From NCBI GenBank assembly GCA_028877265.1, contig JAPPGX010000042.1:9977-49485 (forward strand): a stretch of DNA of 39,509 nucleotides, read 5' to 3'. Positions 1 to 8,842 of the stretch are shown piece by piece. The notes under the pieces were generated by a model. It made no database searches. It worked only from the letters and a program-made list of their open reading frames with translations, and had not been told where the DNA came from. Positions within the stretch are counted from its first letter, which is position 1; each line of letters starts with the position of its first letter. Made by a program: the position numbers and the translations under genes. Source of the DNA: Acidobacteriota bacterium (lineage in GTDB: Bacteria; Acidobacteriota; Vicinamibacteria; Marinacidobacterales; Marinacidobacteraceae).

Positions 1-95
1 CCCCCCCCCCCCCCCATTTTTTTTTAATTATACGGCCACCACCGATATCAACACACTGAATATCGTCGGCAGCGTCATTTGTTTAAAAGACACAG
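1..95. other. Untrimmed sequencing adapter (poly-C, then P5, i5 index and Nextera mosaic end)
   Basis: This stretch is not genomic. Positions 26-54 align without gaps to the 29-nt Illumina P5 oligo with about 25 matches. Positions 55-62 read ACTGAATA, one mismatch from the i5 index ACTGCATA. Positions 63-76 (TCGTCGGCAGCGTC) match the Nextera read-1 adapter exactly. Positions 77-95 align without gaps to the 19-nt Tn5 mosaic end with 14 matches. Before the adapter lie a poly-T run (17-25) and 15 C, which is how the reverse complement of a read looks when it runs off the adapter into poly-A and then dark-cycle poly-G. Genomic sequence starts at about 96. Confidence 0.93.
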
Positions 96-130
96 GCCGC
101 GTGCTTCGGCCGCGGCCGACGGGGTTTTTT
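96..130 (+). terminator. Possible terminator hairpin of a gene outside the window
   Basis: GCCGCG (96-101) can pair with CGCGGC (111-116), and a run of six T follows at 125-130. It could end an upstream gene that the contig does not contain. Seven bases separate the stem from the T run, and the left arm starts at the adapter junction, so the true structure may be truncated. No coding sequence can be supported between 96 and the start of the Rel/SpoT gene. Confidence 0.3.
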
Positions 131-197
131 GCTGCCGGATTGCGCCACGCGTCGGAATGGACTCACACGCTAGGGTAAGGCGGGAGACCGGCGAGCA

Positions 198-2369
198 ATG
201 ATTCGGTTCGAGACGATTCGCGACCGGGTCCGGGCGTACCAACCCGACGCCGATTTCGACCTGCTCCGCGCGGCCTACGTGGTAGCCGCCCAGGCGCATC
301 AGGGGCAGGTCCGGCTCTCGGGCGAGCCCTATCTGAACCACCCGCTCGAGGTAGCCGGGATCCTCGCGGACCTCAAGCTCGACATCGTCTCCGTCGCTTG
401 CGGCCTCCTCCACGACGTGGTCGAGGACACCAAGGTCACGAACGAGGACCTCGAGCGCCGGTTTGGCCGGGACGTCAGCCGGGTGATCGATGGTCTCACC
501 AAGCTGAGCCGCGTGGAATTCAGTTCCGCGGAAGCCAATCAGGCGGAAAACGTTCGCAAGATGATCATCGCGATGACCGACGACACCAGGGTCATCCTCA
601 TCAAGCTCGCCGATCGGCTGCACAACATGCGGACGCTCGACTTTCTCCGGGAGGAGAAGAGGCAGCGGATCGCCACCGAGACGCTGGACGTCTACGCCCC
701 GATCGCGGGGCGGCTTGGAATCGGGCGGATCGAAGCCGAGCTCCAGGATCTGGCGCTTCGTCACCTCGAACCCCAGACCTACAAGGTTCTCGAGGCTCGG
801 GTCAAGGCCAAGAAACGGTGGGCCGAAGACTTCATTCGTGACCTCAGCCGGACGCTGAAGCGCGAGTTGCAGGCGGAAGAGATCCCGGGTGAACTGTCCG
901 GCCGAACCAAGAGCATCTATTCCATCTATCGCAAGATGCATCGGCAGCAGATCGAGCTCGATCAGATGTACGACTTCATCGCCCTGCGGCTGGTGACCGA
1001 CACGGTGCCGCACTGCTACACGGCGCTGGGAGTGATTCACAACGTCTGGAAGCCCATCCCGGGACGGATCAAGGACTTCATCGCGATGCCGCGCGTCAAC
1101 GGCTACCAGTCCCTCCATACGAGCCTGATGACCGAGTCGGGGACGCACTTCGAAGTCCAGATTCGCACCACGGACATGCACCGGGTGGCGGAGGAGGGCA
1201 TCGCCGCCCACTGGAGCTACAAGTCTTCCGGGAGCTACGGCGAACAGGACATCAAGCGTTTCGCCTGGCTGCGCCAGGTGCTCGAATGGCAAAAGGAAGT
1301 CAAGGATCCCCACGAGTTTCTGAGCAGCCTGAAGATCGACCTCTACCCCGACGAGGTGCACTGCTTCACTCCGCGCGGGGAGGTCAAGTCGCTTCCCCGC
1401 GGAGCGACACCCATCGATTTCGCCTACGCCATCCACACGGAGGTCGGGCACGGCTGCATCGGAGCACGGGTCAACGGGGCCATGGCCCCCCTTCGGTACG
1501 AGCTGCGGAACGGGGACATCTGCGAAATCCTCACCCGCAAAAACCATCTGCCGAGCGAGGATTGGCTCAAGATCGCCCGCACGAACCGTGCGAAGAGCAA
1601 GATCCGGGCTCGGTTGAACGCCGAGGCCAAGCGGGAGAGCATCGAGATCGGCCGGAAGCTTCTGGAGAAAGAAGCACGGTCCCACGGTTTGAGCCTGCGA
1701 CGGGTCCGCTCCGCGCCGGGGCTCGCCGATGCGATGAAGCGCCACGGAGCTCCCAACCTGGACGACCTCTATGCCGCGATCGGCTACGGCAAGGTGTCGG
1801 CTGCCCGCGCGCTGGCCGACGCCGTCCCCGCGGACCAGCTCAAGCGCGCGCCCGAGAAGGAACCTCCCTCGGAGTCCGGGTTCGCGGGCGCCGTCCGACG
1901 CATCATCGGGCGTGATCCGGGACAGATCCTGGTGAGTGGCCAGAACGACATCCTGGTGCACCGGGCCCGGTGCTGTTCTCCGCTACCGGGCGAGGCCATC
2001 GCCGGGTACATCACGAAAGGCAAGGGCGTCGCGGTTCATGCGGCCAAGTGCCGGCACCTCGCGGACCTCGCGCGCGACCCGGAACGCCAGGTCGACGTGT
2101 CCTGGAAGTCCACCACCGGAACCCGATACGACGCCGGCTTCCTGGTGCGGGTCGAGAACCGCAAAGGAATGCTCGCGGACATCACCAAGATCATCGCGGA
2201 GGCGGACACCGATATCCGGGCCTTCGAAGGCGCCGCTGACGATGCGGAACGCGGCGACATCTACGTGACTGTCGCGGTGGAGAACGCCAAGGAGGTCGGC
2301 GCCATTTCCCGTCTGTTACAGACGGTCCCCGGTGTGATCGAGGTCCAGCGCGGATCCCCCGCTCGGTAG
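198..2369 (+). CDS. Bifunctional (p)ppGpp synthetase/hydrolase (Rel/SpoT family)
   Basis: This cytosolic enzyme of the stringent response makes and degrades (p)ppGpp. The 723-aa length is usual for full-length Rel/SpoT. The N-terminal HD hydrolase domain keeps its metal-binding residues (H48 in LNHPLEVA, H72-D73 in LLHDVVEDT), so hydrolase activity is expected. The synthetase domain spans roughly 235-345, with the G-loop-type stretch RVNGYQSLHT near residue 300. A TGS domain begins near 380 (CFTPRGEVKSLPRGATPIDF), and an ACT domain occupies the last ~75 residues (LVRVENRKGMLADITKIIAEA). The ATG at 198 follows a GC-rich leader with only a weak ribosome site (GGGAG at 181-185). The gene stands alone between the contig start and a convergent terminator. 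Whether the synthetase is active needs an alignment; I did not check every catalytic residue. Confidence 0.95.
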   Translation: MIRFETIRDRVRAYQPDADFDLLRAAYVVAAQAHQGQVRLSGEPYLNHPLEVAGILADLKLDIVSVACGLLHDVVEDTKVTNEDLERRFGRDVSRVIDGLTKLSRVEFSSAEANQAENVRKMIIAMTDDTRVILIKLADRLHNMRTLDFLREEKRQRIATETLDVYAPIAGRLGIGRIEAELQDLALRHLEPQTYKVLEARVKAKKRWAEDFIRDLSRTLKRELQAEEIPGELSGRTKSIYSIYRKMHRQQIELDQMYDFIALRLVTDTVPHCYTALGVIHNVWKPIPGRIKDFIAMPRVNGYQSLHTSLMTESGTHFEVQIRTTDMHRVAEEGIAAHWSYKSSGSYGEQDIKRFAWLRQVLEWQKEVKDPHEFLSSLKIDLYPDEVHCFTPRGEVKSLPRGATPIDFAYAIHTEVGHGCIGARVNGAMAPLRYELRNGDICEILTRKNHLPSEDWLKIARTNRAKSKIRARLNAEAKRESIEIGRKLLEKEARSHGLSLRRVRSAPGLADAMKRHGAPNLDDLYAAIGYGKVSAARALADAVPADQLKRAPEKEPPSESGFAGAVRRIIGRDPGQILVSGQNDILVHRARCCSPLPGEAIAGYITKGKGVAVHAAKCRHLADLARDPERQVDVSWKSTTGTRYDAGFLVRVENRKGMLADITKIIAEADTDIRAFEGAADDAERGDIYVTVAVENAKEVGAISRLLQTVPGVIEVQRGSPAR

Positions 2370-2375
2370 GGGAAT

Positions 2376-2436
2376 GCCGGCCTTCAGACCGGCACCGCCC
2401 GCCGGACGCGGGCGATCACTGCCTGCCGAGCAGTGA
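2376..2436. terminator. Stack of three hairpins between convergent genes
   Basis: Three stem-loops lie in the 97-bp gap between the Rel/SpoT and Mrp genes. GCCGGCCT pairs with AGACCGGC with one mismatch (2376-2393). GCCCGC pairs with GCGGGC (2397-2413). TCACTGC pairs perfectly with GCAGTGA (2416-2436). None has a T run, so this is either a Rho-type or an atypical bidirectional terminator. The first palindrome recurs at 39461-39478, which suggests a dispersed repeat element rather than a dedicated terminator. Confidence 0.55.
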
Positions 2437-2466
2437 CGCTACGCCGCTCACCCGCACGGGCGGAGT

Positions 2467-3900
2467 TCAACCCACCGGGGCTGGAGCCTCTTCCTGCTGC
2501 CTGGCGAGCCGGCGCAGGAGGTGATGGCTGTAGATTCCGGTCTCGTGGCCGTCATTCCAGTGGATCTGCACGCCGTAGTTACCGACGGGAACGAGCTTCC
2601 GGGGCGCGAAACTGGTCGGTAGCAGCAGGGTCAGCGACCGGCGCTGGCCGCTCCATTCGTCCACGCACGTGGCGCACGGGCAGTGATTCCGCAGGTATTC
2701 GAACCCGAAACGATCTTCCGAGCCATCGCGCCAGCGCACCAACAGCGCGTCGGTTTCCGTGTGTATCGATTCGGCTACGCCACCCCGTTCGGCCTGGTTG
2801 GATCGCGCCACCTCGAGTGCAACGCGGCGGGCGATCTCCCGATACGCGCCGGCGGCGGGACTCCCCGGATCGCGCGCGACCGTGGGCGTTCCTTCGTCAC
2901 CGGCGACCACCACCCGCGGGTCAAGCGGGACGCCACCCAGGAAGGGCAGCCCCAGGTCTCCGGCCACTTCCTCGCCGCCGCCGGTCGAGAAGATGTCCGT
3001 GCGCTCCCCGCAGTGCGGACAGGCGAACGAGCTCATGTTCTCGATCACGCCGAGCACGGGAACGCGAACGGGCTGGAACATCCGGAGTCCCTTTTCGGCG
3101 ATCGTCCGGGCGACCGCCTGCGGTGTCGTAACGATCACGGCCCCCGCGAGCGCGGCCGTCTGGGCAATCGTGAGCTGAACGTCCCCCGTTCCGGGCGGGA
3201 GATCCACCAGCAGATAGTCGAGCTCGCCCCAGACGACTCCGGAGAAGAACTGCTGGACGAGCCGTGAGGCCATCGGTCCGCGCCAGATGACCGGAGTCTC
3301 CTTGGAGGAGAGCATCCCCATGGAGATGAACCGCACTCCGTGCGCCGCGAGCGGGATCAGCCGGCGATGCTCGTCGGTCGCCGGGCGCTCGTCCGTCCCG
3401 AACATGGTTGTCTGCGAGGGCCCGTAGACATCGGCATCCAGAAGGCCGACGCGAGCACCGTCCGCGGCCAGCGCAACGGCGAGGTTCGCGGAAACCGTGC
3501 TCTTTCCCACCCCGCCCTTGCCGGACGCAATAGCGACCACGTTCTGCACTCCCTCAGGTTTGCTGGGATCCGGCGTGGCGGCGCGCGGACCCGGAGCGCC
3601 GGACGGGGGGGCCGTGTTCTGCCCGACCCGGGAGGTCGGAGAGGCGCTCACTTCGGTGCGCACCGCCACCTCCGCCCGTTCGATCTCGGGCAGCCCGAGC
3701 AGCGCCTCCCGAACCTGCTCCCGTATCTCGTCCGTAACTTCACTCCCGACATTCGGGAGCGTCACCGTGACGCTGACGATCGGCCGGCAGATCCGGATGT
3801 CGGCCACTTGGCCAAGCGCGACGATGCTCTCGCCACCGAACTCGCGATTCCGGATAGGGGCCAGGAGTTCCAGAACCTGTTTCTGATCGAGTTGGGACAT
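2467..3900 (-). CDS. Mrp/ApbC-type Fe-S cluster carrier P-loop ATPase fused to a C-terminal DUF971 domain
   Basis: This is a cytosolic scaffold or carrier that binds and transfers [4Fe-4S] clusters in an ATP-dependent way. The 477-aa protein has an N-terminal MIP18/DUF59 domain (about 1-90), a Pro/Ala linker, and a Mrp/NBP35 ATPase domain. The ATPase domain carries the deviant Walker A motif GKGGVGKS near 130 and a CPHCG pair that would hold the bridging cluster. A further ~95-residue domain follows (WRDGSEDRF... HCPCATC... NYGVQIHWNDGHETGIYSHHLLR), which is DUF971, the N-terminal domain of gamma-butyrobetaine hydroxylases. The start at 3900 is an ATG preceded by CACCTCC on the minus strand, so the ribosome site is poor. 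It is transcribed toward Rel/SpoT and diverges from the receptor genes. Mrp alone is usually ~350-380 aa, so the extra length is the DUF971 domain. Confidence 0.93.
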   Translation of the reverse strand: MSQLDQKQVLELLAPIRNREFGGESIVALGQVADIRICRPIVSVTVTLPNVGSEVTDEIREQVREALLGLPEIERAEVAVRTEVSASPTSRVGQNTAPPSGAPGPRAATPDPSKPEGVQNVVAIASGKGGVGKSTVSANLAVALAADGARVGLLDADVYGPSQTTMFGTDERPATDEHRRLIPLAAHGVRFISMGMLSSKETPVIWRGPMASRLVQQFFSGVVWGELDYLLVDLPPGTGDVQLTIAQTAALAGAVIVTTPQAVARTIAEKGLRMFQPVRVPVLGVIENMSSFACPHCGERTDIFSTGGGEEVAGDLGLPFLGGVPLDPRVVVAGDEGTPTVARDPGSPAAGAYREIARRVALEVARSNQAERGGVAESIHTETDALLVRWRDGSEDRFGFEYLRNHCPCATCVDEWSGQRRSLTLLLPTSFAPRKLVPVGNYGVQIHWNDGHETGIYSHHLLRRLARQQEEAPAPVG

Positions 3901-4116
3901 GGAGGTGCGGGAAAAACGCCCCTGGAGGGCTCTAGGCCCGATGGGCGGTCCAGAGGGTTTAGGATAGCCGTCGGGATGGGCAGGCGGGTGCTGTTACAGG
4001 GAGAATCGTCCGGTGGCCCCTGGACGTGCTCCCTCTTACAATGGGTTGGCCCGGCTGTATCCATGCTTCTCGCTGCCGGCGAAGTGGAACCAGCCGGCAT
4101 TGGAAGGAGGCCTCTC

Positions 4117-6456
4117 GTGAACCAGAACCGCCTCGTCACCCGGTACGGGCTGGTGCCAGCGGCCGCGCTCGCTCTTCTTTTTTTCAGCACGGTTTCGGCG
4201 CCAGCGAACGGCGCTACCCAGGAACAGGAGGGACAGGAAACCGAAGAACAGCCGGAAGAAACGGAAGCAACGCCCGATCCCGCCGACATCATCCCGCGCT
4301 TCACCGACCAGGTCGTGGTGTCCGCTTCCCGGGTCGAGCAGGAGATCGTGAACGCTCCGGCGGCCATCGCGGTGATACCGACCGAGATCATCGAGACCCA
4401 GGCCGCCAGCAACTTCGGGGACCTCCTGCGTCAGGCCCCGGGGGTCAACGTGACGCAGCTCTCCAGCACCCACTACAGCGTCACGAGCCGCGGCTCCTCA
4501 AGCGCCCTGGCCACTTCGCAGCTGGTCCTGGTGGACGGGCGTTCGGTGTACCAAGACTTTTTCGGCTTCACAAGTTGGGACTTTCTCTCCGTGGGGTTGG
4601 ATGACCTCGATCGGATCGAGGTGGTGAACGGACCGGCTTCGGCGATCTGGGGCGCGAACGCCATGAGCGGGGTCGTCAACCTGATCACCAAGGCGCCGCG
4701 CGACGCATTGGGAACGACACTGAACCTCCGGTTCGGTTCCTTCGATCGCAACGTCACCGGCAACCCGATGGATGCGGGAAACCAGCTCATGGGATCCCTG
4801 ACCCACGCCCAGGCGGTGAACGATCGCTTCGCCTATCGGGCGACCGTCAGTTTCACCCGGCACGATCCGCTTCCGCGGCCGTCCGGCGAGATCCCGAACG
4901 ACACCGGCACTCTCTACCCTCCGCTGCAGGGAGTGACGGCCCGGATGCCGAAGGTGGATCTGCGAGCCGACTGGGACGCGCCCGACGGCCAGAGCGGATT
5001 CCGTTTCTCGGGCGGCTACGCGGGGAGCACGGGAATCCTCCACTCCGGGATCGGCCCCTTCAACGTCCAGAACGGGGCAAGCATGTCGTATGGCCGGGTC
5101 CAGTACGTTCGCGGCTCCATGGAGATCGGGGCCTTCCTGAACCGGACCTCCGCGGGCTTCGACTCGCTGCTTTCGCGCGTCCCCACCGGCGGGTTTCTCG
5201 ACGGTACGATCAAGACCAACACCTACGACATCAGTTTCAAGGACACGAGGTTCCTGGGCGGACGCCATCTGTTCAGCTACGGCGCCAGCGCCCGGTTCGT
5301 GACCCTCGATTTCACCCTCGCCCCCGCGGGTGACGGACGGAGCGAACAGGGGATTTACGTCAACGACGAGATCTTCCTGAACGACCGCTGGCGTTGGATC
5401 GTCGGGACCCGGGCGGACCGGATCAGCATCTTCGACAAGATGGTGCTGTCCCCTCGGACAACCCTCATCTTCAAGCCAACCCCGACCCAGTCGTTCCGCG
5501 TTTCCTACAACCGCGCGTTCCGCGCCCCGTCGCTCAGCAACACGTTCCTGGACACGACGATCGGCGAACCGGCCCTCTTCGATCTCCGTCCGGTGTTCCG
5601 TGGCTTCTTCGGTGCGCTCAGCATCCCGGATTCCGCACTGCCGGCCCCGGTCAACTACACGATTCCCATCGGGGTCGTGGGAAACCCCAATCTGGTCCAG
5701 GAGACCCTCACCGCCTACGAAGTCGGCTGGTCCGGGGCGCTGAGCGACTGGATCGGCGCGAGCGCGGCCGTCTACGTCAACGACATGCGCGACAGCATCG
5801 ACTTCACCGATACCGCTTTCTGGTCCGGGGAAAACCCGCCTCCGGGATGGAACGAGGCGTTCGCCGAGGTCGGGGACTTCATCGGACGGCTGGCCGGCGT
5901 GCTCCCTCCCGGGACCCTGCCGCCGGAGATCGGGGCCATCGCCGTGAACCCCGGATACCTGATCGACGCCCTGGGCGGACTCGCCGGCGTCCAGCTCCCG
6001 GCGGCGTTCAGTTACGTCAACCGGGTGTCGGTCCGGAACTCCGGGATCGAACTCGGACTCAACGGCCGCCGTGGTGACATCGGGGGGTTCGTCAACTACT
6101 CGTGGCAGATGGAACCCGTCGTCGAAGGGTTCGGGGAAGAGGACGCCGATGAAATCAGTATTCCGGCGGCGCACCGCATCAACGCCGGCATCGACGCCGC
6201 GTTCGGCGCCGTCGACCTGGGGCTCGCGCTGAACTACACCGACCGGGCCTATTGGACCGACGTGCTGACGGCCGAGTACTACGGCTGGACCGAGGCCTTC
6301 ACCATGGTGAACGCCACCCTGGCGGTAAACCTGATGGAGGGTCGTTTCCAGCCGTCGGTCCGGGTGATCAACCTCCTCAACCAGGAAATCCAGAACCACA
6401 TCTTCGGGGACGTGCTGCGGCGACAGGTTATCGGAGGATTGCGTTACCGTTTCTGA
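4117..6456 (+). CDS. TonB-dependent receptor, first tandem copy
   Basis: This is an outer-membrane active transporter. I place the start at the GTG at 4117: it follows AAGGAGG at 4104-4110, begins a good signal peptide (NQNRLVTRYGLVPAAALALLFF), and gives exactly the 779-aa length of the next gene with no net indel. A Glu/Gln-rich linker (about 35-53) is followed by a TonB-box-like DQVVVSASR near 65. The plug domain has VNGPASAIWGANAMSGVVNLIT, typical of plug domains, and the beta-barrel ends in the outer-membrane signature RYRF. A possible -10 (TACAAT, 4037-4042) lies upstream with no good -35. The substrate cannot be told; the family imports siderophores, B12, sugars or peptides. No cobalamin riboswitch was seen upstream. 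Confidence 0.93.
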   Translation: MNQNRLVTRYGLVPAAALALLFFSTVSAPANGATQEQEGQETEEQPEETEATPDPADIIPRFTDQVVVSASRVEQEIVNAPAAIAVIPTEIIETQAASNFGDLLRQAPGVNVTQLSSTHYSVTSRGSSSALATSQLVLVDGRSVYQDFFGFTSWDFLSVGLDDLDRIEVVNGPASAIWGANAMSGVVNLITKAPRDALGTTLNLRFGSFDRNVTGNPMDAGNQLMGSLTHAQAVNDRFAYRATVSFTRHDPLPRPSGEIPNDTGTLYPPLQGVTARMPKVDLRADWDAPDGQSGFRFSGGYAGSTGILHSGIGPFNVQNGASMSYGRVQYVRGSMEIGAFLNRTSAGFDSLLSRVPTGGFLDGTIKTNTYDISFKDTRFLGGRHLFSYGASARFVTLDFTLAPAGDGRSEQGIYVNDEIFLNDRWRWIVGTRADRISIFDKMVLSPRTTLIFKPTPTQSFRVSYNRAFRAPSLSNTFLDTTIGEPALFDLRPVFRGFFGALSIPDSALPAPVNYTIPIGVVGNPNLVQETLTAYEVGWSGALSDWIGASAAVYVNDMRDSIDFTDTAFWSGENPPPGWNEAFAEVGDFIGRLAGVLPPGTLPPEIGAIAVNPGYLIDALGGLAGVQLPAAFSYVNRVSVRNSGIELGLNGRRGDIGGFVNYSWQMEPVVEGFGEEDADEISIPAAHRINAGIDAAFGAVDLGLALNYTDRAYWTDVLTAEYYGWTEAFTMVNATLAVNLMEGRFQPSVRVINLLNQEIQNHIFGDVLRRQVIGGLRYRF

Positions 6457-6478
6457 TCTGGGCAAGGAGGCCTAATCG

Positions 6479-8818
6479 ATGAACGTCAGTGGCATCCCCC
6501 GCAACCACCTGCTGTCCCTGGCGGCTTCCCTCGTCTTCCTGGTAGCCCAGTCCGACACCGCGGGCGCGACTGTTCAGCAGGAACAGGATCCGGCCCAGGA
6601 AACGGAGGAACAGGAAGAGCGCGAGGAGGAGACGGCCGATCCGGCCGACATCATTCCGCGCTTCACCGACCAGGTCGTGGTGTCGGCCTCCCGGGTGGAG
6701 CAGGAGATCGTCAACGCCCCGGCCGCGATCGCGGTGATCCCCACCGAAGTGATCGAGACCACGCCGGCCAGCAACTTCGGCGACCTGCTCCGCCAGGCGC
6801 CGGGCGTCAACGTCACCCAGCTCTCCAACACCAACTACAGCGTCACGAGCCGCGGCTCCTCCGGGGCGCTCGCCACCGCACAACTCGTCCTGGTGGACGG
6901 CCGTTCCGTCTACCAGGACTTCTTCGGCTTCACCAGCTGGGACTTCATCTCGGTCGGGCTCGACGACCTGGAACGGGTCGAGGTGGTCAACGGGCCGGCT
7001 TCGGCCGTCTGGGGCGCGAACGCCATGAGCGGCGTGGTGAACCTGATCACCAAGGCGCCGCGCGACAACCAGGGAACCACGCTGGACCTGCGGTTCGGCG
7101 CCTTCGATCGCAACGTCACCGGCAACCCGATGGACACGGGCAGCCAGTTCATGGGCTCGCTGACCCACGCGCAGGCGGTGAACGACCGCTTCGCCTACCG
7201 GGCAACCGTCAGCTTCACCCGTCAGGACGCCCTGCCCCGCCCATTCGGTGAAATCCCGAACGGGACCGGCACGCTGTATCCCCCCGTCCAGGGAGTGGAT
7301 GCCCGGATGCCCAAAGTGGACCTCCGGGCGGACTGGGACGCCCCGGACGGCGAGAGCGGCTTCCGGTTCTCCGGCGGCTACGGGGGAAGCCAGGGAATCC
7401 TCCACTCCGGGATCGGTCCGTTCCACGTCAAGCCGGGAAGCGCCATGTCGTACGGCCGCATCCAGTACCTCCGGGGCTCGATGGAAATCGGCGCCTTCGC
7501 GAACCGCACCGCAGTCCCGTTCAGCTCGATCCTGTCCCAGACCCCCACGGGGCAGTTCCTCGAGGGCAACATGAACTCGACGGCGTACGACATCAGCCTG
7601 AAGGACACCAGGTTCCTTGGTGGACGGCATCTGTTGAGCTACGGCGCCAGCGCCCGCTACCTCACCCTGGACTTCACCCTCGCCCCGGAGGGTGACGGCC
7701 GCAGCGAGATGGGGGCCTACGTCAACGACGAGATCTTCCTGAGCGACCGCTGGCGCTGGATCGTGGGAACCCGCGCGGACCGGATGAGCGTGCTGGACAA
7801 GATCGTGCTGTCGCCCCGCACCACCCTCATTTTCAAACCGACTCCCACGCAGGCCTTCCGGGTGTCCTACAACCGGGCATTCCGTGCCCCTTCGCTCACC
7901 AATTCCTTCCTTGACACACTGATTGGTCAGCCCGCGGTCTTCGATCTCCGTCCCGTCTTCCGGGGCTTCTTCGGCGCGCTGAGCGTTCCGGATTCCGCGC
8001 TGCCGGCCCCGGTGACCTACACGATCCCCATCGCCGTGGTGGGCAATCAAGCACTGGTGCAGGAATCCCTGACTGCGTATGAAGTGGGCTGGTCGGGAGC
8101 GCTCAACGACTGGCTGGGGGCGAGCGCGGCTGTCTACGTCAACGACATGCGGGACAGCATCGACTTCACCGACGACACCTTCTGGTCCGGCGCGGACCCG
8201 CCAGCCGGGTGGAACGAAGCGTTCGCCGAGGTCGCGGACTTCATCGGACGGCTGGGCGCCGTCCTCCCTCCCGGCACGCTTCCCCCGTCCATCGCCGCGA
8301 TCGCCGTGAATCCCGGATACCTGATCGACGCCCTCGGCACACTCGCGGGCGCCCAGCTCCCTTCCTCGCTCACGTACATCAACCGGACGTCGGCGCGGAA
8401 CTCGGGGATCGAACTCGGGCTCACCGGGCGCCGCGGCAACGTCGGCGGGTTCCTCAACTATTCGTGGCAGGCCGAACCCGTCGTGGAAGGGTTCGGCGAG
8501 GAGGACGCCGACGAGATCAGCATCCCGGCGGCGCACCGCATCAATGCCGGCATCGACGCGGACATCGGCGCCTTCGATCTCGGTCTTTCGCTGAACTACA
8601 CCGACCGCGCCTACTGGACCGACGTGCTGACGGCCGAGTACCACGGCTGGACGGAAGCCTTCACCCTGGTGAACGCGACCCTGGCGATGAACCTGCTGGA
8701 AGGCCGCGTCCAGCCCTCGATCCGCGTGATCAACCTCCTGAATCAGGAGATCCAGAACCACGTCTTCGGCGACGTGCTGCGGCGGCAGGTCATCGGAGGT
8801 CTGCGCTACCGGTTCTGA
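6479..8818 (+). CDS. TonB-dependent receptor, second tandem copy
   Basis: This is a 779-aa paralogue of the preceding gene, 22 bp downstream and probably in the same transcript. The ATG at 6479 sits behind AAGGAGG (6464-6470), the same ribosome site and following CCT as copy 1. The signal peptide is unrelated in sequence (LLSLAASLVFLVAQ), but from DPADIIPRFTD (residue 54 in both) the two proteins align without gaps. They are close to identical in the plug and in most barrel strands. The clearest divergence is at residues ~338-375, probably a surface loop and the adjoining strand. The C-terminus is again RYRF. The pair is either a recent duplication with divergence of ligand loops or gene-conversion-maintained paralogues. 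The ligand is unknown. Confidence 0.93.
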   Translation: MNVSGIPRNHLLSLAASLVFLVAQSDTAGATVQQEQDPAQETEEQEEREEETADPADIIPRFTDQVVVSASRVEQEIVNAPAAIAVIPTEVIETTPASNFGDLLRQAPGVNVTQLSNTNYSVTSRGSSGALATAQLVLVDGRSVYQDFFGFTSWDFISVGLDDLERVEVVNGPASAVWGANAMSGVVNLITKAPRDNQGTTLDLRFGAFDRNVTGNPMDTGSQFMGSLTHAQAVNDRFAYRATVSFTRQDALPRPFGEIPNGTGTLYPPVQGVDARMPKVDLRADWDAPDGESGFRFSGGYGGSQGILHSGIGPFHVKPGSAMSYGRIQYLRGSMEIGAFANRTAVPFSSILSQTPTGQFLEGNMNSTAYDISLKDTRFLGGRHLLSYGASARYLTLDFTLAPEGDGRSEMGAYVNDEIFLSDRWRWIVGTRADRMSVLDKIVLSPRTTLIFKPTPTQAFRVSYNRAFRAPSLTNSFLDTLIGQPAVFDLRPVFRGFFGALSVPDSALPAPVTYTIPIAVVGNQALVQESLTAYEVGWSGALNDWLGASAAVYVNDMRDSIDFTDDTFWSGADPPAGWNEAFAEVADFIGRLGAVLPPGTLPPSIAAIAVNPGYLIDALGTLAGAQLPSSLTYINRTSARNSGIELGLTGRRGNVGGFLNYSWQAEPVVEGFGEEDADEISIPAAHRINAGIDADIGAFDLGLSLNYTDRAYWTDVLTAEYHGWTEAFTLVNATLAMNLLEGRVQPSIRVINLLNQEIQNHVFGDVLRRQVIGGLRYRF

Positions 8819-8842
8819 TGCGCGCGTAGCGACACCAGGGAA

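Noticed and set aside
75..1961. 628-aa minus-strand open frame antisense to the Rel/SpoT gene
   Set aside because: It is a codon-bias shadow of a clear Rel/SpoT gene, includes adapter sequence at its end, and has no recognisable domain.
3340..4116. N-terminal extension of the first TonB receptor frame
   Set aside because: It overlaps mrp in antisense and puts a signal peptide 260 residues inside the protein. The GTG at 4117 has a proper ribosome site and gives the same length as the paralogue.
3901..4116. Possible cobalamin riboswitch upstream of the TonB receptors
   Set aside because: I looked for the B12-box and the conserved core and found neither, so no riboswitch is claimed and the receptors' ligand stays open.
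4498..8761. Two long minus-strand frames (655 and 777 aa) antisense to the TonB receptors, similar to each other
   Set aside because: They mirror the duplicated receptor genes in a high-GC context. Their mutual similarity follows from the duplication and the composition has no fold-like pattern.
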